Part shown: piece after piece, positions 5,367 through 11,283 of the stretch | Layout: every line of letters begins with the position of its first letter | Numbering within the stretch: the first letter of the stretch is position 1 | From: Candidatus Peribacteria bacterium | Lineage (GTDB): Bacteria > Patescibacteriota > Gracilibacteria > UBA1369 > GCA-2718715 | Assembly (NCBI GenBank): GCA_943349385.1 | Contig: CALQZM010000015.1 | Location: 1 to 15,313 of the forward strand | Length of the DNA: 15,313 nucleotides | Direction of reading: 5' to 3' | The notes under the pieces: generated by a model | The model's database searches: none | Told to the model about the DNA's origin: nothing | What the model saw: only the letters and a program-made list of their open reading frames with translations | Translations under genes and position numbers: made by a program

Positions 5367-6257
5367 ATGATCCAAATAAAAGAAAACTTTCCGTTAAATA
5401 CAGTTTGTACTTTTGCCATTGGTGGGCCAGCCGATTATTTTATTTTAGCAAAAACTGAGGCCGAAATTATTGAGGCCGTTAAGTTTAGTTATTCAAAAGG
5501 TTTGAAACCTTTTATTTTTGGAGGTGGTAGTAATTTACTATTTCCTGATGAAGGTGTGAGAACTGTTGTGATCAAAATTTTAAACAAAGAAATATTAGCA
5601 AATCTTGAATCTAAAATTTTAAGCCTAGCAGCCGGCGTAAGCTGGGTTGAGCTGGCGAGGTTCGTGACTAAGCATGATCCTCAATTGTTCGGCTTAGAAT
5701 CGTTTTATGGACTCCCTGGCACTATTGGAGGTTCAGTTTCAGGTAACGCCGGTTGTCACGGACTTGAAATTAAAGATGTTTTAAAAACTGTGAAAGTTTA
5801 CGATCCAAAATTAGATAAAATTATAAATATTGACGCGGCTGATTTAGACATGTTTTACAGATATACAAATTTTAAAGAAAATCCCAATAGAGTAATTTTA
5901 GCTGCAGATTTTAAAGTTAGTTTAGATTCTAAAGATGCCTCAGGTGATCCAAATGAATTTGCAACACATAGAAATTTTTCTCAACCTAAGGGTTTGACTA
6001 CAGGGTCTTTTTTTAAAAATCCAAAAGGGGATTACGCCGGTAGATTAATCGAGTCAATAAACTTGAAAGGTAAAAAAGTTGGAGGAATTTCAATTTCTGA
6101 AAAACATGCAAATTTTTTTATTAACGATGGATCAGCAACTGCGCGTGATGTAATAGAGCTAAAAGACATAATTCAAAGTGAAGTTTTTGAAAAAACTGGA
6201 GTGAATCTTGAACCAGAAATCCAATTTGTCAAAAGTCAAGACTGGCAACTAATATAA
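5367..6257 (+). CDS. murB: UDP-N-acetylenolpyruvoylglucosamine reductase MurB
   Basis: NADPH- and FAD-dependent reductase that forms UDP-N-acetylmuramate, the second committed step of peptidoglycan precursor synthesis in the cytoplasm. The FAD-binding domain shows FGGGSNLLF (51-59) and the LPGTIGGSVSGNAGCHG motif (116-132). YRYTNFK (164-170) matches the family's Y-R-x-[ST] substrate/NADPH loop. GSFFKNP (213-219) supplies the catalytic serine S214. A C-terminal glutamate follows in NLEPEIQFV (280-288). At 296 residues it matches the shorter type II class. The ATG at 5367 has no Shine-Dalgarno sequence and lies 15 bases after tRNA-Pro, from whose promoter it is likely transcribed. It indicates that this organism makes at least part of its own cell wall. 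Confidence 0.96.
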   Translation: MIQIKENFPLNTVCTFAIGGPADYFILAKTEAEIIEAVKFSYSKGLKPFIFGGGSNLLFPDEGVRTVVIKILNKEILANLESKILSLAAGVSWVELARFVTKHDPQLFGLESFYGLPGTIGGSVSGNAGCHGLEIKDVLKTVKVYDPKLDKIINIDAADLDMFYRYTNFKENPNRVILAADFKVSLDSKDASGDPNEFATHRNFSQPKGLTTGSFFKNPKGDYAGRLIESINLKGKKVGGISISEKHANFFINDGSATARDVIELKDIIQSEVFEKTGVNLEPEIQFVKSQDWQLI

Positions 6258-6270
6258 AAAGCTATATAAT
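6242..6270 (+). promoter_or_regulatory. Probable promoter of the pilin-like gene
   Basis: CTGGCA (6242-6247), a 17-bp spacer and a perfect TATAAT (6265-6270). The -35 half overlaps the last codons of murB. A start near 6277 gives a leader of about 27 bases without a Shine-Dalgarno sequence. Confidence 0.5.
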
Positions 6271-6303
6271 TCGATTTAGTTTATAAAACTTAATCCTCAA
6301 ATT

Positions 6304-6708
6304 ATGAGTCTTAAAACTTTAAAGCAAGCCATTATTTCTTTTGCAATAATGTGTGGTGTGGTGTTAGCATTTTCTGCTATCCCGGTATCATTTGCTCAAA
6401 TTACTGCAGAAGCACCTTCTTCGATCTTGAATCAAACAGGTGGTGAAGGAAATATTAAAAATCTAATTAACACTCTAGTTAACTGGGCGTTAGGATTTTT
6501 AGGATTTATTTGTGTATTGTTTATTATCTATGCTGGTTTCTTATATGTAACTAGTAATGGTAGTGAAGATAAAGCAGGTGAAGCCAAGAAAATTATATTA
6601 TATTGCTTAATCGGTGTAATAATTATTTTCGCATCTTACGCAATTGTAAATACTATACTTGGAGCAACAGCAGGGGCACCTGTAACTACAACTACTGCAA
6701 CTCCATAG
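6304..6708 (+). CDS. Type IV secretion system pilin-like small membrane protein
   Basis: A 134-residue protein with an N-terminal signal peptide (about 1-31, likely cut after VSFA), a short periplasmic segment and two hydrophobic helices (about 60-82 and 96-118). The helices are joined by a short polar loop, TSNGSEDKAGEAKKI, and a Thr/Ala/Pro-rich tail follows. The YAGFLYVTSNG motif followed by a two-helix hairpin is the pattern of the VirB2/TrbC-like pilin family abundant in Patescibacteria. No VirB4, VirB6 or VirD4 gene is in the window, so a complete secretion system cannot be claimed. It has its own promoter and a strong terminator, which suits a highly expressed structural protein. Confidence is good for the fold and family type, lower for an actual secretion role. 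Confidence 0.75.
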   Translation: MSLKTLKQAIISFAIMCGVVLAFSAIPVSFAQITAEAPSSILNQTGGEGNIKNLINTLVNWALGFLGFICVLFIIYAGFLYVTSNGSEDKAGEAKKIILYCLIGVIIIFASYAIVNTILGATAGAPVTTTTATP

Positions 6709-6715
6709 TTAAGAG

Positions 6716-7276
6716 TTAGTTAGTTGTTTTACAATTAAGGGCTGGACTCATTACAACGGGTTCAGCCCTTTTTGCAGGCTTAGGTTTTCTTGCTTTTGCC
6801 TTTACGGTTTGATAATTGTTTTTAACTATTACTTTATCTGCTTCTATTGCATAAATTTTTAAGTGTGAAATTAATTGATTCCTACCTAAGTATAAAAATC
6901 CAAATTTGTAACGATGGGTACAGATTTGAGTTAATTGTCCTATAGTCATTTCTATTTGAAAGTCTGAAATGTAGCCAACTATATCGCCGGCAACCGTATA
7001 CACAGGTTTATTAATTATTTGTTTATTTTCTTTTAGGATTGCCTGAGTTCTAATTACATCTTCACTATCAGTAATTGGATCTCTTTCGTTGCAAAAAAAC
7101 CTATCTACGAAATGTAAGGCTTCTTCGAATGGAATATATTTACTTAGGTTTTTTTCGGTTGCATAACCTATAACTTGACCATTTTGAGGGTCGATAATAA
7201 TTTCTCGCAACAGGCCGAGTAATGTATTCTCATTGAAAAATGGTACGTATAAGAGTTCTGATCTATAAAGTTTCAT
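6716..7276 (-). CDS. PRC-barrel domain protein
   Basis: A 186-residue protein that appears to contain two PRC-barrel-like beta domains, about residues 1-60 (YRSELLYVPF, REIIIDPQNGQVIGY) and 85-155 (INKPVYTVAGDIVGYISDFQIEM). The second repeats the V-G-D-I-V-G-x-I-x-D signature. A basic tail follows (KAKARKPKPAKR). PRC barrels occur in the ribosome maturation factor RimM, photosynthetic reaction centre H subunits and many small bacterial proteins of unknown role; the target here cannot be named. The last 20 or so residues are encoded by DNA that also forms the terminator of the pilin-like gene, so their sequence may be shaped by that structure. The start follows an extended -10 box by six bases. 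Upstream is the tRNA-Lys terminator, so it is transcribed independently. Confidence 0.75.
   Translation of the reverse strand: MKLYRSELLYVPFFNENTLLGLLREIIIDPQNGQVIGYATEKNLSKYIPFEEALHFVDRFFCNERDPITDSEDVIRTQAILKENKQIINKPVYTVAGDIVGYISDFQIEMTIGQLTQICTHRYKFGFLYLGRNQLISHLKIYAIEADKVIVKNNYQTVKAKARKPKPAKRAEPVVMSPALNCKTTN
6738..6773 (+). terminator. Rho-independent terminator of the pilin-like gene
   Basis: AGGGCTGGACTC (6738-6749) pairs with GGGTTCAGCCCT (6758-6769) over 12 bp with two G-U pairs and an 8-base loop, then five T. The whole structure lies within the 3' coding end of the convergent PRC-barrel gene. Read from the other strand, the tract after the hairpin is a poor terminator. Confidence 0.85.
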
Positions 7277-7282
7277 GTCACT

Positions 7283-7291
7283 ATTTTAGCA
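7283..7291 (-). promoter_or_regulatory. Extended -10 promoter of the PRC-barrel gene, predicted leaderless
   Basis: Reading on the minus strand, TGCTAAAAT is an extended -10 element (TGn plus TAAAAT) with no clear -35 box. The hexamer ends six bases before the ATG, so transcription should begin at or very near the start codon. It is squeezed directly after the T-run of the tRNA-Lys terminator. Confidence 0.5.
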
Positions 7292-7294
7292 CAA

Positions 7295-7324
7295 CAAAAA
7301 ACACCTTCGCTAGGCTTTAGGTGT
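7295..7324 (-). terminator. Rho-independent terminator of tRNA-Lys
   Basis: On the minus strand, ACACCT and AGGTGT (7319-7324 and 7301-7306) form a 6-bp stem around a 12-base loop that may itself fold by a GC/GC pair. A run of six T follows. It begins five bases after the tRNA 3' end. Confidence 0.7.
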
Positions 7325-7328
7325 AAAA

Positions 7329-7404
7329 TGGTGGGTTGGGTGGGATTCGAACCCACGACCAGCGGCTTAAAAGGCCGTTGCTCTACCGACTGAGCTACCA
7401 ACCC
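7329..7404 (-). tRNA. tRNA-Lys (TTT anticodon), CCA encoded
   Basis: A complete cloverleaf: acceptor GGGTTGG/CCAACCC, D-arm GCTC/GAGC, anticodon loop CTTTTAA with anticodon TTT, T-arm GTGGG-TTCGAAT-CCCAC, discriminator A and encoded CCA. The anticodon stem has an A-C mismatch at its first pair (A27-C43) above four sound pairs. It has its own promoter and terminator, so it is a single-gene unit. Confidence 0.97.
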
Positions 7405-7416
7405 TACACAAGCGAC

Positions 7417-7445
7417 ATCTTAAGAATTTCCAGAGGAAAATGCAA
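7417..7445 (-). promoter_or_regulatory. tRNA-Lys promoter
   Basis: On the minus strand, TTGCAT (7440-7445), a 17-bp spacer and TAAGAT (7417-7422). The -10 box ends 12 bases before the tRNA. It shares TTGCnT-17-TAAGAT with the tRNA-Pro promoter. Confidence 0.65.
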
Positions 7446-7607
7446 CCCTTTTTTAGTTTTAATTTTATGGTTCAATCCCAAATTGGCACAGTGTGTTTCT
7501 CTGATAGTTGGTGTATAAGCTATCACCCAAATTTATACTTATGTCATTTTAAGATTTACATTTAATCTTTCATTTAGAGTTTTTAGTAGTAATATTATAA
7601 ATACATT

Positions 7608-7613
7608 TAATAT
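7608..7613 (+). promoter_or_regulatory. Possible -10 box of the HNH gene, predicted leaderless
   Basis: TAATAT ends six bases before the ATG at 7620, the same distance as for guaA. The surroundings are AT-rich and no convincing -35 box is seen. An alternative TATTAT at 7593-7598 would give a leader of about 15 bases. Confidence 0.3.
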
Positions 7614-7619
7614 AAATAT

Positions 7620-8495
7620 ATGAAAAATTTAACGGATCATGAGTTGTATAAAAAGTGTGTAGATTGTAGTTTTATGATTAAAAAATATAGGAACGAGTTT
7701 ATTGGATTGTTGCCAGAAGTTGCACTTCGTAAACTTTATTTAAAGCACGGAATGCATTCAATTTATGAATTTGCAGCTAAACTTGCTGGACTAAGTAATG
7801 GTACAGTAAGTAAGATTTTAAATATTAAAACAAAACTTCAAAATAAGCCAATTCTGAATGCCATGTTTGAAGGTGGTGAAATTGGTTGGAGTAAATTAGA
7901 AGTTATTGCTCCAATTGTTACTTTAGAAAATGAAAAAGAGTTAGCTATTAAAATCCAAACAATGTCGCAAGCTAGTTTAGAAGTTATGGTTCGAGATTAT
8001 CGAACACAAAATATGGACTCCTCCGTTGACGGAAGTTGCCACGACTCTACTAAAGCATATTCTAATGAATTCGAAAAATTCTCAGCAAAACTAGATCCTA
8101 AATTAATTTCACAATTAAGAGTATTGCATCATAAGTTAGAAAAAAAAGCGCATAAACCATTGACTTGGAATGAAACATTCAAAGAAATTCTAAACATAGT
8201 TGAAGACGCTATTACTCCTAAAGAGCGAAAGTCTAAAACAGTAAAAACCCAATCTAGATACATTCCTGCAGCTAAAAAACGAGAAGCCTTTCAAAAAACT
8301 GCTCAACTTTGTGCTAAAGAAAGTTGTAATAAGCCGGCTGAACACTTGCATCATCAAAGTCCGTACTCAATAAGTAAATCTCACGAATCTATAGTCCCGC
8401 TTTGTAAAGCTCACCACGATATTGAACACCACAAAGAGCAAACTTATATAAACCAAAAATACCAAGAATACAAACGAGTGGTTATGCAGAGGTGA
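7620..8495 (+). CDS. HNH endonuclease domain protein
   Basis: A 291-residue protein. The helical N-terminal part (about 1-200) resembles the DUF222/13E12-like region often fused to HNH nucleases, with LPEVALRKLYLKHGM and an alpha-helical repeat-like segment. The C-terminal HNH domain has a zinc-binding pair C231/C236 (CAKESC), the HH motif H244/H245 (EHLHHQSP), and a second pair around C262 and H265/H266 (VPLCKAHH). The central asparagine of the HNH signature seems replaced (SHESIVPLC), as in many variants. Such proteins cleave DNA and are often relics or parts of mobile elements or innate defence, but no inverted repeats, integrase or partner methylase is visible. The gene ends in TGA, eight bases from the convergent membrane protein gene. 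Biological role unknown. Confidence 0.78.
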   Translation: MKNLTDHELYKKCVDCSFMIKKYRNEFIGLLPEVALRKLYLKHGMHSIYEFAAKLAGLSNGTVSKILNIKTKLQNKPILNAMFEGGEIGWSKLEVIAPIVTLENEKELAIKIQTMSQASLEVMVRDYRTQNMDSSVDGSCHDSTKAYSNEFEKFSAKLDPKLISQLRVLHHKLEKKAHKPLTWNETFKEILNIVEDAITPKERKSKTVKTQSRYIPAAKKREAFQKTAQLCAKESCNKPAEHLHHQSPYSISKSHESIVPLCKAHHDIEHHKEQTYINQKYQEYKRVVMQR

Positions 8496-8503
8496 CGTAG
8501 TAG

Positions 8504-9094
8504 TTAGTCATTTTGATAAAAGAACAAGCTCCATACAACAATGACCACAACTGGAATTGAAAACCAAAAATCATAATAATCTACCATGCCTTGTACGAAG
8601 GTAGAGGCGGTATAAAGATCGACGATGTTGCTTGAAACATTAGCTTTCTGTACAAACGATGATCCCGAGACATAGACCAGTAATGTGCTAATAATTAATC
8701 CTGCATTTAAAAATCCAAATACTCCTGTAATGGCAAGATTTCCACTTACAAAATTATTTGTGTTTATATGTACTTCGTAAGCACCTTTAACTGTTAAGAT
8801 TACAACTGCGGCAACAAATATTAAGACTTTAATGCTTATAAGAGCTTCATCTGGATTCGGTATATTTACTAGAGCTAGGACCTTAACAAATTTTTCTGAA
8901 CTCAAAAAATAGTCTTTAAAAATGTTCCCAAGACCATCTGCAGCTAGGATCGCTAGGTATGACCCAATAATAGTTTTAACAGTTTTATTAATTCCTATTA
9001 TGTAGCTATAGGCAATTATTACCACAAAGATTGCAATTACAAAGAGGTTCCAAGAAAGAAGTAGATTCATATCAAACAAATAATCAAATTTCAA
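8504..9094 (-). CDS. Multi-pass membrane protein, possibly CvpA-like
   Basis: A 196-residue protein with about five hydrophobic segments: roughly 10-33, 37-56, 86-105, 117-143 and 174-192. The N-terminal pair, a long hydrophobic helix followed by GINKTVKTIIGSYLAIL, recalls the first two helices of CvpA family proteins, but I do not see decisive motifs, so the family assignment is tentative. The frame begins with TTG at 9094; an ATG eight codons in (9068-9070) starts MNLLLSWNLF just before the first helix and is an equally good start. A possible -10 (TATAAA, 9115-9120) lies 20 bases before the TTG. It is divergent from the second helix-turn-helix gene and converges with the HNH gene. Function unknown. 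Confidence 0.65.
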   Translation of the reverse strand: MKFDYLFDMNLLLSWNLFVIAIFVVIIAYSYIIGINKTVKTIIGSYLAILAADGLGNIFKDYFLSSEKFVKVLALVNIPNPDEALISIKVLIFVAAVVILTVKGAYEVHINTNNFVSGNLAITGVFGFLNAGLIISTLLVYVSGSSFVQKANVSSNIVDLYTASTFVQGMVDYYDFWFSIPVVVIVVWSLFFYQND

Positions 9095-9199
9095 AAGCTA
9101 GTTTACTCTAGAAATTTATACATTGCAAAAGAGGTAAACAATTAGTCCTTTTTTTAGCAAGCCTAAATTGAGATTCGCATCTTGATTAGTCAAAAAAAA

Positions 9200-9227
9200 T
9201 TGCCTATTTTTAGGTAGTCAATATTTT
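9200..9227 (+). promoter_or_regulatory. Possible promoter of the second helix-turn-helix gene
   Basis: TTGCCT (9200-9205), a 16-bp spacer and TATTTT (9222-9227), giving a leader of about ten bases. The spacer contains a small CCTA/TAGG hairpin, and two TAGTCAA copies flank the region (9187 and 9215). Those could be operator half-sites. Confidence 0.35.
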
Positions 9228-9243
9228 GTAAACCCACCCAAAA

Positions 9244-9801
9244 ATGACCCAATATATATCTATTAAAGATGCTTCTGAAATGAGTGGGAAGTCTATCCAG
9301 ACTATCCGACGAATGATTAAATCCAAGAAGTTGAGATACCGAAAAGATCGAACTCCTCAAGGATTTAATTACCTAATTGAACTAAGCTCATTAGCGGAAA
9401 TGTCTAAGATTTCTCCTGAACAAATAAAGGAAACTTTAAGTTCGACTACTCAAGATTCTCAAGCTGAACAGGCCGAAGTTTCGCACGTTGAACACTCAAC
9501 TGCAGAAGTGAAACATGAATCCTCAACTACTACGGTTCAAAATGAGTCGGAATCACAAGTTGAAACAAACTTGATGGCAGTTGCAATTGATCAACAACAA
9601 TCTAGAAGTCATCAACAAATTGTATCTTACGAACCAATTAAAGAGCTCAATAATACTATGCAAAAATTAATTGACCAGCATGGTAAAGAAAAAGAAAATT
9701 TATTTAGATTGATTGAAACTTTCCAAAACAAAGTTATATCACTTGAAAATAAAATCAAGGTTGAGTCTGGCTCTAAAAAAGCATGGTTTAAGATTTGGTA
9801 A
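9244..9801 (+). CDS. Helix-turn-helix and coiled-coil protein, second of its kind in the window
   Basis: A 185-residue protein. Residues 4-50 form a MerR/excisionase-type helix-turn-helix (SIKDASEMSGKSIQTIRRMI, then NYLIELSSL). A Ser/Thr/Glu/Gln-rich, probably disordered linker follows (about 60-130), then a coiled coil (about 130-172: IKELNNTMQKLI through VISLENKIKV). The tip, KKAWFKIW, is short, basic and aromatic. The domain order matches the 247-residue protein at 3248-3991, but the transmembrane anchor is replaced by that aromatic tip, which might bind a membrane surface or a partner. The helix-turn-helix domains are alike in form while the rest is not clearly homologous. Possible roles are a transcription regulator or a nucleoid or chromosome-positioning protein. 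It is followed by a large inverted repeat that could be its terminator or binding site. Confidence 0.75.
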   Translation: MTQYISIKDASEMSGKSIQTIRRMIKSKKLRYRKDRTPQGFNYLIELSSLAEMSKISPEQIKETLSSTTQDSQAEQAEVSHVEHSTAEVKHESSTTTVQNESESQVETNLMAVAIDQQQSRSHQQIVSYEPIKELNNTMQKLIDQHGKEKENLFRLIETFQNKVISLENKIKVESGSKKAWFKIW

Positions 9802-9841
9802 AACCTTAAACTGTAAATTAACGACAAAAAATGACTAGCAT

Positions 9842-9876
9842 TCCAGGAGAACATTGATTATATTCAATCTCCTGGA
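9842..9876 (+). repeat. Inverted repeat TCCAGGAGA ... TCTCCTGGA upstream of gdhA
   Basis: Nine perfect base pairs (9842-9850 with 9868-9876), continued by a TTGA/TCAA inner stem after a three-base bulge. An imperfect U-rich tract (ATTTATTT) follows, so it may end the helix-turn-helix transcript. It also encloses the only strong Shine-Dalgarno-like sequence of the window (AGGAGA, 9845-9850) and overlaps the place where a -35 box for gdhA would lie. Terminator, operator and translational switch are all possible. Confidence 0.6.
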
Positions 9877-9894
9877 TTTATTTAAATTAGCCTC

Positions 9895-9900
9895 TAAATT
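9895..9900 (+). promoter_or_regulatory. Possible -10 box of the glutamate dehydrogenase gene
   Basis: TAAATT ends six bases before the ATG at 9907, matching the spacing seen for guaA and the PRC-barrel gene. The -35 position holds only a poor match and is covered by the inverted repeat. Confidence 0.35.
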
Positions 9901-9906
9901 TTCCAT

Positions 9907-11190
9907 ATGAGCGGATTATACGAAAATACAATCAATCAAATTCAGACGGCCGCTACAATTATGGGTTTATCTGAACCTGTTCGTAAAGCACTTTCTGAAC
10001 CCCAAAAAATACATTGGGTGACTTTTCCAGTACAACGAGATAACGGTGAAATAGATATTTTTGAAGGATACCGTGTGCAACACAATAACTGGGCTGGTCC
10101 GTATAAAGGTGGAATTCGATTCTCAGATAATGTAGATTTAGACGAAGTAAAAGCACTTTCAGCTTGGATGACTATTAAATGTTCAGTGGTTGGAATCCCT
10201 CTAGGTGGGGGTAAAGGTGGAGTAAAGGTAGATGCGAAATCGCTTTCTAAAACTGAAAAAGAAAAATTAACTAGAGGTTTTGTAAGATCAATTGCAGATT
10301 ACATTGGTCCTGACATCGATGTTCCGGCTCCAGATATGTATACCGACGGTCAAGTAATGGCCTGGGCAACTGACGAATATATGAAATTAAAAGGTGGCAG
10401 TTCTAAAGCACTCGGTGTATTTACTGGTAAACCACTTGAATTTGGCGGATCTGCAGGACGTGAACAAGCGACTGCTCAAGGAGGAGTTTATGTACTAACT
10501 AAATATGCCGAAATGCATAATCTAGATCCTAAAAATTCGACTGTGATTATCCAAGGATTTGGAAACGCCGGAGCAAACGCAGCTGAGTTACTTTCGGCAC
10601 ATGGATATAAAATTATTGGAATTTCAGATTCCTCTGGTGGATTAATTTGCCAAGACGGTTTTGATGTAGCTCAAGCAATCTCATGTAAAGTTGAGTTTGG
10701 ATCAGTAATGAAATGTGAGCATACAACTTTAAATTACGATGCAATTAAATCTCAAAACGGTGTTAAGCAAGTAACCAACGAAGAACTACTTGAATCGGAA
10801 TGCGATATTTTGTTTTTATCTGCCTTAGAAAATCAAGTTACAATTAAAAATGCAGCCAATATAAAAGCTAAAATTATTGTTGAATTAGCTAATGGTCCAG
10901 TTACTCCCGAAGCTGATGCAATTCTAAAAGGTAAAACAGAAGTTTTACCAGATATTTTAATGAATGCCGGAGGTGTAACAGTTAGTTACTTTGAAATGGT
11001 TCAAAATTCTTACGGATATTACTGGCAGCCAGACGAAGTTCAGACTCGATTAAAAGCTATTATGGAGGCAGCCTACGAAAAAGTAGAATCAGTTAAATCA
11101 ACTTATAATTGCACTTATCGAGAAGCAAGTTTTATTACGGCATTGAAAAGATTAGAAAATCTAGCTAATATTCGCGGGGTTTTTAGTTAA
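9907..11190 (+). CDS. gdhA: Glutamate dehydrogenase (Glu/Leu/Phe/Val dehydrogenase family)
   Basis: Interconverts glutamate with 2-oxoglutarate and ammonia using NAD(P). The 427 residues match the hexameric short-form enzyme. The substrate domain contains GPYKGGIRF (K67), MTIKCSVVGIPLGGGKGG (K91 and catalytic K103) and PAPDMYTD (D143). The Rossmann domain has GFGNAG (217-222), and the second beta strand ends IIGISDSSGG with D241, which is commoner in NAD-linked enzymes; cofactor choice is inference. The C-terminal segment PDILMNAGGVTVSYFEMVQN is typical. Specificity for glutamate rather than another amino acid is the likely but not proven reading. In a reduced genome lacking most biosynthesis, it would connect imported amino acids to carbon metabolism. 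The next gene, pyruvate phosphate dikinase, lies 93 bases downstream on the same strand. Confidence 0.93.
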   Translation: MSGLYENTINQIQTAATIMGLSEPVRKALSEPQKIHWVTFPVQRDNGEIDIFEGYRVQHNNWAGPYKGGIRFSDNVDLDEVKALSAWMTIKCSVVGIPLGGGKGGVKVDAKSLSKTEKEKLTRGFVRSIADYIGPDIDVPAPDMYTDGQVMAWATDEYMKLKGGSSKALGVFTGKPLEFGGSAGREQATAQGGVYVLTKYAEMHNLDPKNSTVIIQGFGNAGANAAELLSAHGYKIIGISDSSGGLICQDGFDVAQAISCKVEFGSVMKCEHTTLNYDAIKSQNGVKQVTNEELLESECDILFLSALENQVTIKNAANIKAKIIVELANGPVTPEADAILKGKTEVLPDILMNAGGVTVSYFEMVQNSYGYYWQPDEVQTRLKAIMEAAYEKVESVKSTYNCTYREASFITALKRLENLANIRGVFS

Positions 11191-11283
11191 AAGACTATTA
11201 AACCTGAACCTGAAGTGTAAAAATCTTACTAGCTCAGACATCAGACCAATCTAATTTATTTTAAAAATTTAATTACCTATACC

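Noticed and set aside
6304..7276. Complete type IV secretion locus
   Set aside because: Only a pilin-like protein is seen; no VirB4, VirB6, VirB8-10 or coupling protein lies in the window.
7336..7518. Plus-strand 60-residue frame beginning MGGIRTHDQRLKRP
   Set aside because: It is the classic false frame produced by reading the antisense of a tRNA (tRNA-Lys, minus strand, 7329-7404).
3248..9801. Prophage or plasmid island based on two excisionase-type helix-turn-helix proteins and an HNH gene
   Set aside because: No integrase, terminase, capsid, replication or partition gene and no attachment-site duplication are visible, and the genes are interspersed with housekeeping genes.
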